NCBI GenBank assembly: GCA_032164245.1
Contig: JAVMKO010000003.1
Coordinates: 61,884,390 to 61,948,389, forward strand
Source: Sternotherus odoratus
Lineage: Eukaryota > Chordata > Testudines > Kinosternidae
Length of the DNA: 64,000 nucleotides
Reading direction: 5' to 3'
The notes under the pieces are model-generated. The model made no database searches. It saw nothing but the letters and a program-made list of their open reading frames with translations, and had not been told where the DNA came from. The translations under genes and the position numbers were made by a program. Shown here one piece after another: positions 50,615 to 61,531 of the stretch (position 1 is the first letter of the stretch; each line of letters opens with the position of its first letter).

Positions 50615-52362
50615 ATTTAAGGGCATGCATACGTGGCAATGAGAAACTCATGGCAGCAAATGTCAGAGCTCATGTATAAAGACACAAGCTTTCACTAAGA
50701 TACTAAAAATAGCTGAGTAGACATTGAGGCTTGGACTCTAAAGCCTCTTCCCCTCCACCCCCAATCCCTAAGCTTTGGAGCCTGTGCCTCAGCTTGAGCC
50801 CATACATCTGTGCATGTGTCTTTAGTGCCAGAATTATTACTTCCTTTTCAGATCTCCAATAAATCAAAAGTTTTAGTTTAGCATGTAGCACATAGCATTT
50901 AGTATCTCCAGATCAAATGCATAACGTATAGCTAATGAAGGACTTCTGTAATATGAGCGGGGTTGAGGAAGGGAATAAATTTATTATCATAAGAGAACTG
51001 AAGAGTTTTATGAAAATATATACAAGCAATATCTTGAATCTAGCAAGTGATTTCATGGTTCTTTTAACAACCAAGAGTAAATAATCAGTAAAAGAGGGTG
51101 GCTATAAAAGCAGTAAATAAAAAGGTAAAAAATCAATTGAAACATTTAATCCAGGAATCTCATTTCTGTATTCCTGAATAAATCCTATATCCAAAAGGTA
51201 TGTTTTAATATCAATCTTCTTGCTTATGAGCATTTGTAGTTCAGATTAATTGAAAACAAATAAGCAACAGAAATGAATATGGGCTGCACTTCATATTATA
51301 CCTTAAAAGGATCAGATCTATACAGTGTGCATTTTAATGGTTTAAAAAGACCAAATAGTGTATCACCTGAAGATACTATTTATAAATCCTTCATTTATAA
51401 GACATGATTAATAGAAATATCTTGTTTCCTAATCAATTATTGTAATATACTATATGTAAAAAGCAACATCAAAGTTGAAACAAAACAAACCATCCGTTAT
51501 ATTCTCGTACAAATAATTGAAATATAAGTATTCCTGTTTGCAAATGCTTCACAGAAGCTTCCCATTCTAAATATTTTGAAATTATATGTGAATCTATAAT
51601 ATTTTCCAATCGTTTTCTAATCCTGTATTTGAAAAATGAACACGTATTTATTCATTATGAAAATATCTATAATTTACACTGTTAAATTATTTCGGTTATA
51701 AGAGTCTAGGTATTAACCCATGCATTCATCATTAGTACAGCTATTTAAAGTGAATACAATTTTTCTAGGTATCACAGATGTGTGGCTGTCATTTGTGCTT
51801 AACAGTATGGAATTTGAGGATTACATTTATCTCCTTTATTTGTTCATGTTATTTCATTCATATGTCTTCACATTTGTATTTATTTATTGCACGAGAATAA
51901 TGTCATTGATGGTCTTCTGTCTTGGAGTTAGAAACCTATTTGTGCCCCTATTTATAGATTCCAGGCTCAGAGCCAGTTACCTTGGAAACTATTTAAAGTG
52001 AATCTTCTTGATGTGATAGAACAAATAGCCACCAAACTGCCTTCTTTCCTCCTTCATCTATAGCTGCACATAGCCTGATGCTAGCAAACTGGCATACCCA
52101 GCTTCTGTATCACTGTAACTCCATCTCTTAGCTAATCAAGATAACACTATCAGATCATTTTCAGGCTGAATGATATATAAAGACAATGTTGTATTTCTAG
52201 ACACTCCCATTAACAGCTGGCATTTGAAGCACTGTGGTTGTCTGTAGCTATATTATAAACATAGTTTTCAAACAGCATCAGTAGCTACTGTCTTTCTTTT
52301 TCATGAACTACAAATTACCGGAGCTGTGGGATCAATTAAAATGGGACTGAGAAAGCTTTCTT
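50615..52362. other. Very AT-rich intronic sequence
   Basis: No repeat family recognised. The open frame at 51720-52001 is Phe/Leu/Tyr-rich because of base composition and has no known domain. Confidence 0.55.
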
Positions 52363-52394
52363 TAATAATAATAATAAATAATAATAATAATAAT
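52363..52394. repeat. (AAT)n microsatellite
   Basis: About ten AAT units with one interruption. Confidence 0.93.
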
Positions 52395-52944
52395 GCTTCT
52401 AACATGCCAGTTTAAGGGATAGGTTAATTCCAATAATTTGTGGTATCTTTAGGAAATAAAGTTGTATTTATAAGTTGCTAATATTCTGTTTTTGTTATAA
52501 GGCCAAATCCTCAGCTGACATTAATTGATATTGTTTTATTGAGGTTCATAGTCTCCTAAGGACTATGGTTAGTTTCTATGTCTCTATCAGTTTCACTCTC
52601 TCTATCCTCTTGCCAAATCCAGTCTGTTTCCATAATATTTTTCCCTTTCTCTCTTCCTAACTAGTCTCATGTGTGACAACAATGAAATGTAAACATGGAC
52701 AGCTTAATGATGCTCACTTCTCGTACTGAGTTTAATAGGCGCATGGTCGTGAGTTTACAAACGTGCAAATGAGCATACAGGAATTCTTTTTCACCAAAGT
52801 TGGGCTTAATTGAAAACTGCACTACAGCTCTGCAACACATTCATCTTTACCTTCATGGCCAAATGGATATTGTAGTATCCTATGAATCTTTATACTTTAT
52901 TTATAAAACATTGATAAGATCAAGTTAAGTTTGAGAGGGAATAT
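52395..52944. other. Intronic sequence, nothing recognised
   Basis: AT-rich with no feature I can support. Confidence 0.5.
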
Positions 52945-53065
52945 CATAGAATCATAGGACTGGAAGGGACTTTGAAAGGTCATCTAGGTTAGTATCCTGT
53001 ACTCAGGGCAGGACTCAGAATTAAAGATTCTATCTGGAGCTTAATTATCAAAAATCCCTACAAGA
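52945..53065 (-). mobile_element. CR1 LINE 3'-end fragment, antisense
   Basis: ATCATAGAATCATAGGACTG, GAAGGGACTTTGAAAGGTCA and TCATCTAGGTTAGTATCCTG are the complement of the CR1 3' terminus including its short terminal repeat. Confidence 0.85.
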
Positions 53066-54587
53066 AGGCTGTAGCTGTTATTTTTAAAAAGTCAAATTCC
53101 AGGAAATTCTATGTTAAGAATGAAATGACAGGAAAGCCAGACATGTTGAGACGCAGTGGATGAAGTACTAGATTGGAACTTGAGAGTAGAGTTGGTCAGG
53201 AATTTTTCACTTAATCTTTTTTCCACTGGAAAACAATGGTTTGTTGAAACTAAATCTTTCCGCAGAAACAGGTCAGTTTTGATTAAACTTTTGTCAGGAA
53301 TGTTTCTCAGATTCAAGTTTGAGTTTCTGATCAGGGAGAGAAAGACACCTGCCAAGAATACTTCATAGCAGGGTGGTGTTAGGGCACTTACAGGGAATGG
53401 GGGAGATTGTCTACCTAATTTTAATTCTCAAGCTAGGATCTTGCAAAACTGTGTTAAAAAATTTTTCTAACTGTGTGGACCATGAATTTGTGTATGTGTT
53501 TTAATTTACCTAGAACCTGTCTGATTAACTCAGACTTGGTAGAGGAATCTCCTTTTTTTCTCAATGGCAAGGCCACTAAGGGGCAGTTTATAAAGTCTGT
53601 CTATAAGGGATAGGACTGGGAAATGTACATTGGTTTTTGACTGAAAGTGTTCGTCTTCTGCAGTAATGTCGACTTCCTACTGTAAACTCACTGCCTCTAA
53701 CAAGACCTTTGATTATTTAAAAAAAAAAAATCTTAAGAACATTTTGTCTTTTTAAACACTTACTACTTAATTTTAGAAACTTCTGATACTATAGGCATAT
53801 GACAGCATTAGCTTTCATATATTTTGTATGAATATATCTGAGCATTTTGTATATGTGGTACACTGGCCTGTCTGGAGGAGCTGTACTCCTGTAGGGCTAG
53901 CAGTTTTCTGGAATTAAAGGTGAGCCTGTAAGCATTCCTGTGCTGATGAAGAGACCCAGCAGTCATTGAGAAGATGAGCTGGTATCAGTTCTCCAAAGCA
54001 TTTTGTAGCTCTCTGGCCTCTGCTCTCATTGTGCTTCACCTAACTTGCTTCCTGAAGGAGGAAGCAGCTGTCCAGAAGGTCAGGTGTTACAGTCCCTCCC
54101 AAGGACATAGGAACAAGGCCCTTACTGCCCTCTCCCTTGGGATCCTACCACCTGCCCTTGTCTCGCCCTTTTGGTCATATCCTCGCTTCTTCTCTACCCT
54201 CTCTGGTGGATTACACATTATACCCTGAGTAGAGACACTGCCTCTGTGCAGGAAGAGGAAAAATTTCTGTGACAGGATGAAGGACAATTCTAGCCCTTAA
54301 AGGAGGATAATTCTATTGATAATTGGCTCATGCACTCTCCACTGGTTCTCACAAGTGGTGGAATCTATGTGTGGCTGGTTGAATGGAATTCCACCAAATT
54401 CATCTAGAACCTCCATTTGGAAGGCGGGTTGAAGCTCACTAAGAGAAGACAAAGCATTTATGCTTTTCTGATTCCCCTACATTGAACTACCCTCTCATGT
54501 GTATCTTAATTTGTTGTTCATTTTTATTAAAACAAGTCAGAGCGTGACTTCACTCCTGTTACATTATACATCATGCATTTCCCTATA
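53066..54587. other. Intronic sequence, nothing firmly recognised
   Basis: A patch at 53180-53310 (TTTTTCACTTAATC, TTTTGTCAGGAATG) could be an old repeat. No coding evidence. Confidence 0.45.
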
Positions 54588-55125
54588 CAGTAAACCCTCG
54601 ATTTAACGGACCTCGATTTAACGGACTTCGGATGCAACGGACAAAATTTCTAAGCAAGTCTGATGCATCTGAAATCCATTTGTCGAGGGCTGGCTGCTGG
54701 CTCCCGGCTGCCGCCTGGGTCCAGACAGTGGGCTGGCTGCCGGCTGCCGCCCGGGTCCAGGCAGCGGGCGGGCTGGCTGCCGGCTCCCGTCCGGGTCCCG
54801 CCAGCGGGGAGGCTGGCTGCCGGCTCCCGCCAGTGGGCGGGCTGGCTGACGGCTCCCGCCCGGGTCCCGCCAGCGGGTGGGCTGGCTGACGGCTCCCGGC
54901 TGCCGCCCAGGTCCCAGCAGCCGGGACCCGGGCGGGCTGGCTGATGGTTCCCGGCTGCCACCCGGGTCCTGGCAGCGGGCAGGCTGCGGAGCTGCCGCCC
55001 CGGCCCTGTGGCGGGCGGGCTGCTGCTCCGACAGCTCGGGTTTTTTTTTATTATTAAATAACGGACTTTCTGATTTAACGGACACCCCCTCGCCCGAATT
55101 AGTCCGTTAAATTGAGGTTTTACTG
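54588..55125. mobile_element. Tigger-like DNA transposon, complete ends, minisatellite core
   Basis: TA lies at both sides (54586-54587 and 55126-55127). The left end CAGTAAACCCTCGATTTAAC and the complement of the right end CAGTAAAACCTCAATTTAAC are terminal inverted repeats; the motif GATTTAACGGAC recurs subterminally. The core 54687-55025 is a GC-rich minisatellite of seven GGGCTGGCTG-led units starting at about 54687, 54730, 54770, 54810, 54839, 54879 and 54934. No transposase. Related at its ends to 16234-17175. Confidence 0.88.
54687..54980. repeat. GC-rich minisatellite within the Tigger-like element
   Basis: Seven imperfect units, spacing 43, 40, 40, 29, 40 and 55 bp. Each starts with a GGCTGGCTG block, and most end in a GGGTCC-NNN-CAGC block. 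Overlapping ORFs on both strands arise from this repeat. Confidence 0.9.
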
Positions 55126-55127
55126 TA

Positions 55128-57158
55128 CTGCATTTTGAAGTTAGTCAATATTTTGGCTCTTGCAGATTGTCTGATACAATCCTATTCAATTACCAAGAAT
55201 ATACACAAAATTATGTTTTGTCGAGCACAGTTGGAATCAAACCACAGGTGGTAGTTTCAAACCACTTTTGAGTCAGGACTCTGGCCAAAAATTCTCTCAG
55301 GACTCTGGCCAAAAATTCTCTCTCTAAGTTTTTTTCTCAGGGCCACACTCCCAGTGCTTTTCCAGCTGCTTCCCTTGGGCTGCTTCTCTTTGCCTGTTCT
55401 CTGGGTGTTTCTGTACACAGATACATGTATGTTCATCAAACAGCACCCAACCAAAACTCATCTACCCACATCACTAAATTTCTGACTAGCCTTGCAGGTG
55501 GCATCTATTTTGGCAAATGCCCAAAGTGTCTATTTGAGTGTGGTTTTGATGAACCATAGGAATTAATTAATATTAATAGTGGGATACAGCCATCATTGTT
55601 GGCAGTGAAGGGAGAGTAAAGCAATTTCTAGTGATGGTTTCAATGAGATAGAGAGCTGTCAGTTAAATGTTGCTTAGTAATAAAAAGCTTTGTAGTGGGG
55701 TTTAGGGTTTATGCAGTTTGCCTTATCTTATATGCATTCATTAATGTGACTTACTAGCTTTATTGTGGCTCTCCTCAGCAATACATATTAATATTAATGA
55801 AAGAAAAAAAAGAATAAAGCCGACTAGCATATACTCTGTGAATCAGTCTGGCACAACTGTGTAGACAGGAAGAAATAGCTTAATCATTGTCTTCACAGAT
55901 GGGTCAGCAAGTTGATCCCAAAAGAAGAGTAAATTTATGCATGAGCTCATATTATTTCCTTCTCTATCTCTTGATGCTTTGAGTAAGTGGATTGCTCTGC
56001 ATTCCGGAGGGTGGGTGGGGAGGGGGAATGGTTCTGCGCTACAGCTCTAGTATTTGAAATTGTTTAGATAAAAGCCATTTAAAGGGGAGAAAATAAGATT
56101 GCCATAAGCCTCTTGTTGGCTTTCCATCTGACGCAAATTCATATATATCAAAAAAGACTCAAAAGAAAAAAAAATAACAGAGGAGACAAACATTAAGTTT
56201 TGACCAGCTCATTATATCTCTATTTTAGGCATTAATCATACAATGTGTGGGTGAGGGTCGAAGCAGCTGAGGTCAATAGGGAGGTTTTTGGTTCAGGCAA
56301 AAGCAAAAAAAACCCCCACAAATCTAGCTATTTAAAACAGATTGAAAGTTTTAAAGTGAGACATAAAGGTCACAAAATCAGATTCAGATTGCCAAGGCAC
56401 AGTGGGCATGTTTTAATGAATTCTCAGCAGAGCTTTTTAAGACAAGCACTCAGGACTGAAGTAGCGGGATAAAGTAAACCTCATTTTTTCACTAATCAAG
56501 AGGAAGAGTGAGATGGAAAATTCCAGAGAAAGATCAAAGAGAATTATGAAAACTTGTTTTCAAAAAGAGAAACTTAGATACCTTAGGCTGGTATAAGTAA
56601 TTATTCTGTAGAATAAAGGAGTTTGAAATGACTGCATTTTGTAAGAATACCCTACATTAGAAATTGTCTTGTCATCTCTGGATTTTAGCAATCTAGTTTA
56701 TCTACAGACAGTAGAGAATGGGGGAGAGATATAAAATTGGGAGGGAGGAATATACCAAGCCATTACAAAGATCATTCAAGGTGATCCATTGATATGCTGT
56801 AGTCCTGGCTATCAGTGTTGATGTTTATGTAGCCTGGAAATACAGTCAGACAGGCTTCATTGCATTTGATCTTGTCCTGCAGTCACAGAATCTTATTGTA
56901 GTCCAAAGGATACATTATTAATAATAGTAATATAAAGACTCTCTGAAATAACTTGCACTGTAGGACAAGTGCAGTTCCCAGAATGAATAACTCAGCTGGG
57001 TGCTGGAGAGATCAGCATGAGGAATTGTGAAGAAATCCTCTTTCCAAAGCTGAGGGTTGCAATGGAGCTGCTACTCCTAGAATATTTCCTTTGCAAGGGA
57101 AGGGGGAAGGCCTGAGAAATAATACAGTGGTAGAGCCTATTATCCTGGCACACCTTTA
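55128..57158. other. Intronic sequence, nothing recognised
   Basis: A small tandem repeat at 55275-55323 (AGGACTCTGGCCAAAAATTC twice). Otherwise AT-rich with no feature I can support. Confidence 0.5.
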
Positions 57159-57159
57159 G

Positions 57160-57341
57160 GGCTTTGTCTACACTGGGGAAATGTGTTGTGTTGGAAAACA
57201 TTATCACATTATAATTAAATCATTGTTACACACCTAGTGTAAATGCAGACAATCCTGCTTTACAATGGATTAGCTGGGTATGATTGTTAGTTAATACGTT
57301 TTTTTTAACACAGCTCACTTTCCCAGTGTTAATAAAGCCCA
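57160..57341. mobile_element. MITE, Harbinger-like ends
   Basis: Left end GGGCTTTGTCTACACTGGGG pairs with the complement of the right end GGGCTTTATTAACACTGGG. About 180 bp, AT-rich interior. Flanking trinucleotides are not a clean match. Confidence 0.6.
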
Positions 57342-57699
57342 AATGTGTATTGTTATGTGGGGAATTGCTATACAGCTGGGATCTATACCACACAAGGGTA
57401 CACACTTCTATGACTTAGTCCAGTGCTGCCTCCTCCCAGATCGTTGAGCAGCAGCCTGCGTCAGAAGGTCGCACTCACCCTTAGAGGTAAGAATAGGATT
57501 TGCCCTAAAATGTAAAGGGATCTTCTTGACTCTATTTGGGACTGGCTTCATGCTCCAGCAGAATGGTGTGGTAGCTAGGGCTTATGACAGTATGTATGCT
57601 GAAACCTTACATTGGAATAGGAGCTAGGATGTTAGCATGAAGCATAAGCAAAGAAGCATGCTGAGTAGGCCTTTCTAAAACTGGTTGCCAATAGAGTCA

Positions 57700-57932
57700 G
57701 ACTCATAGACTTTGTCAGAAATGACCATCGTGATCATCTAGTCTGACTTCCTGCACATTGCAGGTCACATAACTTTACCCACTCACTCCTGAAATAGACC
57801 CCTAACCTCTGGCTGCACTACTGAATCCTTAAATCCTGGTTAAGACTTCAACTTCCAGATAGTACAGTTTACACTAGGTGAAACCTTCAAGTGACCCCTT
57901 GCTGCAGAGGAAGGTGAAATCCACCCAGACGA
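57700..57932 (-). mobile_element. CR1 LINE 3' end, antisense
   Basis: TGACCATCGTGATCATCTAG, TCTGACTTCCTGCACATTGC and AGGTCACATAACTTTACCC are the complement of a turtle-type CR1 3' region. Confidence 0.8.
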
Positions 57933-57976
57933 AACAATAATAGTGGCTGCTTTAGGCTCCCACAAATTAAATGGTC

Positions 57977-58003
57977 AAATAAATAAATAAATAAATAAAT
58001 AAT
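57977..58003. repeat. (AAAT)n microsatellite
   Basis: About six AAAT units. Confidence 0.95.
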
Positions 58004-58039
58004 AATGGCAACATTTTATATAGATTTTTTTCATCATTA

Positions 58040-58150
58040 GGTGTTAGAGCACTTTATAAGAGAGGCCAGTATCGTTATCCCCATATTATAGGTTCAAATG
58101 TCACAATGTTTTAGAGAAGCAATTTCTTCACAGCTTACGCAGGTGCTTCT
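58040..58150 (-). repeat. CORE/MIR-like SINE, antisense
   Basis: Contains TAGAGCACTTTATAAGAGAG, GCCAGTATCGTTATCCCCAT and ATTATAGGTTCAAATGTCAC, the reversed 3' to core order of this SINE class. Confidence 0.65.
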
Positions 58151-59005
58151 TGGATCGTCTGGTTCTAGACCACACAAGAAAGCATTTCTTCCCACTTGCT
58201 CATGCTGATCTCTCCAGCACTCAGCTGAGCTATTCAGTCTGGGAACTGCAGTCTCAGTTTAGCACTGCATAACCCACATCACTTGGTTGAAGAAGTAGAA
58301 ATAGTTGGGCCAACAGATAATAGTGACTGCAATATATTTAAGCTGAATATCCTCAAGAAGAAGGGTTCCTAGCTATCTCTCAAACACAATAAAGTTCAGA
58401 AAGGAGAATTTCAAATTAATGAGCATCCTAAAGCCTTTTGAGGAAATTTAAAACCTTAGACTCAGAAAAGAGGCTACTTAAACTAACTTTACCAAAATCA
58501 GGGAGACCAGCATACATATCCCTAAACAAGAACTGGTTGAAATTTTTATTATTTTTGAGTTTTAATGAAAATCTGATCCAAAATTTTGTTTCTTGAGGAG
58601 GGAAGGAAAAATTGTTTGTTTTTATTGGTTTGTTTGGGTTTGGTTTTTTTTTTTTACCTCTATTACTCTAAAGAAAATATGTACAATTGCAAATTGGAGA
58701 ATTTTTTTAACTAATCAGGTGTCATTAGAGGCGTTGTCCTGAATACTAGAGAATAAGTTGAGGGTAAAGACATTGCAGAGAAGCCAAATGATTTTTCTGC
58801 ATGAGCTTTTCATACTAAGGATTTGGGAGAGAGATCTATCCTTTTTATGTAAGATATAAGTCCAGAACTGTTCTTTTATAACATTTAGTAGATATTTATT
58901 TAGTTGCTTCTTTGTTAGGCTATTTATAAAATGAGATCTTGTAATTTCAATCTTTGTTCTCCTTGATCTTAAAAACAAAACAAAAATCCTACACCAAATG
59001 TTCAA
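58151..59005. other. Intronic sequence, nothing recognised
   Basis: Poly-T at about 58645. The minus-strand ORF at 58715-59029 has no known domain. Confidence 0.5.
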
Positions 59006-59178
59006 ACTTAGGTGCCTAAAGCTTAACATGTAAATCCATTAGAAAACACCTAATTAATAACCGACTTTTCAGTGGCTTCCACATATCCCATTGACTTCAA
59101 TGCAGAAAATCAGGCCACATTTATTTGTGTACTTAAGTATGGATTTAGGTAACTAAGTTGAGGGTACCAGTTTTGAAA
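59006..59178. repeat. Ancient palindromic sauropsid repeat
   Basis: Left arm TTAGGTGCCTAAAGCTTAAC, centre CATATCCCATTGACTTCAAT, right arm AATCAGGCCACATTTATTTG and TATGGATTTAGGTAACTAAG. It is a readable, decayed fold-back element. Confidence 0.65.
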
Positions 59179-59787
59179 AAAATTGTTATGATTCTTACAA
59201 ATTAAAATTTTACTGAATGTTAGACAAGTTACATTTTATATTTTGAAATCTGAAACAATGGTGATAGTTTGACAACTGAATATTGGAAAAGTACTGAACA
59301 AATGGGAAAGTGAAACAATTATTTTGGTAAATTTCCTGTAAGGCGGCAGAAGGTGTAAGACTTAAATTTCCCTATGACCTTGCACACTTAATATTAGCTT
59401 TTGGGGCAGGGGGAGTAATTTTGAAGTAATATTTTAGAAATAATGGATATGTTGGGTTCACTAGTAATTTTTCATGTTTTTAACCATCTGGATAAGGAAA
59501 CTAGATATGCCATCAAGTATTATTTATCCAAAAGTGGCAGTGACATATAAAGCACAAGGTTAAACTTAAATGGTTATTTCTCTTGAATCCCTAGACATTT
59601 GCTAGTTCTAAAATTATATATTAAATGCTTGTTTATGGCATTAAGAAATTGGAAATTGGTTTATAGAGCCAGGGACCTTAGAGTTAGTGATTTTAAAAAA
59701 TGATCCACATAATTGGTGACATACAATAGTTAACATCTAGCAGCTGTTCAATGGCTGTTGTGGAGTGAGTTAGTGGTTTCTCAGTAC

Positions 59788-59990
59788 AGGTAAAAACAAG
59801 AGGAGTCCTTGTGGCACCTTAGGGACTAACCAATTTATTTGGGAATAAGCTTTCGTGGGCAAGAGCCCACTTCATCAGATGTATGGCATGGAAAATACAT
59901 AGTATAAATAACATACACAGCACATGAAAAGATGGGAGTTGCCATATCAAGTGGGAGGTCAGTCTAATGAAACAATTCAATTAGACAGGA
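59788..59990 (+). repeat. High-copy turtle-type dispersed repeat
   Basis: CAAGAGGAGTCCTTGTGGCA, CCTTAGGGACTAACC, ATAAGCTTTCGTGGGC, CCACTTCATCAGATGTATGG, then ATGGGAGTTGCCATATCAAG and GGTCAGTCTAATGAAACAAT. I recall this text as very abundant in turtle genomes; transposon class not certain. Confidence 0.75.
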
Positions 59991-61516
59991 CAGGTAGTTT
60001 TTGACTTCTGTTTGTTTCAGGAAAATAATATGTGAACTAGCACCATTTTGAGCATTCTCAGCAGAGGACAAATACTCAGTATGGAATATCCAGAAAGTGG
60101 TTCATCCAGAAAATGGCATCACGGTCACTCATGACAGTGAAAGGCATTTGCATTGATAGTGTCTCTACTATTCCTCTTTTTGGCTACCTAGAGAACTTTG
60201 CTTTTCAGTAATGCCCTCCAACACCTTTCATAAACATAATATTGAGCTTTCAAAATCCATTTTTTAACTCCTGTTTGCAAGTAGTAAGGCTGGTTTGCTT
60301 GTGGTGCACATGTGACAATAAAAACCGGAATAATGCATTTCTGAGTTTAACATCACTCAGAGACCAAGATGGAATTAAAGAGTTATTAACATAGCTATGT
60401 TATTTAATTGTGTCATAATATATGGAAACTAAGGAACCATTAGTATCAAAGAGCAATTGGTAGAAGAAACTGTTAGCTTTCTATTCCTTCAAATGATTTG
60501 TGTAATAAGTTGTAGTCCTAAAAGATTACTTTGAGCAATACAGTTTGTAATGTTTTATAGTGGGTAATGATAGCATTTACTTTTATTACAGTTGTTTGCT
60601 ACAATTTCATTATTCTGTAATACAATCATTTTAATGCAGTTATTCAACAAGCAGTTACTGAATAAGGACATATGTACCTTGAGGAATTATTCATCTAATT
60701 TTCACATATAGAAAAATAAAAATAAAATAAAATGAGGAACAGAATCAGTTTGGTGGGGAAAAAACAACAACATTAAATCATTATCATTTGAAATCATCTC
60801 AGAAGAATAAGTCAGTAACACCCAGAAGAGCTTGAATTGTTTTGGCAATTAGGCTAACAAATGCATCAATTTAAAATTAACTTGCCAGCCACTCAGACTG
60901 TCAGTCAGTATTTTCGTTTGCCATCACTATGATGCCAGCTCAATAGCAAAACGACTTTTTGACATCCGGTGACATACATTAACTGACAGTTTAACAACAG
61001 AAACAGCATTATAGCAGTTCCCAGCAAGAAATGTCTATTGTCCTATGCACATCTGAAAATACTATTGAATCATCAGTACAATCATGTTGTAGTTTCTGTG
61101 ACCAAGCTTGATATCAGCTCATATTAGCACTGCTTTCGCATCATTAATGTGAAATCAAATCCATTATTATGTAGTATGGCAGCAGAGCATCCTAGCAAAC
61201 TGAAACAAAAGATTAGTCATAAATACTGAAAACTTGATAAGGATCAAAATCCCCAAATTTTGGACAGCTCTGATTATAACCTCTAGCCTCTGCCTTTGTC
61301 ATTCAGGGGGCAGAGGCTACCAATAGCTCCCAGAAACATTGTGTGATGGCAGACAGAGTGACTACAAGAATTCAAGGGGAATACACTAGCTGTGTCGTGC
61401 GATAAAACATACAGACCACTTGCTCCAGAATTAGGTGATTTTAAAAGCTGTTGTGTCCTGTATTGCAGTATGTTATCCTAGACCTTTAAAATTCCTTTTT
61501 AACCTCTCAGTTGTTT
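59991..61516. other. Unique-looking AT-rich intron
   Basis: No transposable element recognised over about 1.5 kb. A small hairpin pairs AGCCTCTGCC with GGCAGAGGCT near 61285-61320. Confidence 0.5.
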
Positions 61517-61531
61517 GGGGGGGGGGGGGGG
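61517..61531. repeat. G15 homopolymer run
   Basis: Fifteen uninterrupted G. Confidence 0.95.

Noticed and set aside
54618..55110. 155-codon minus-strand frame and others
   Set aside because: Translations of a minisatellite; repeats of the same low-complexity unit.
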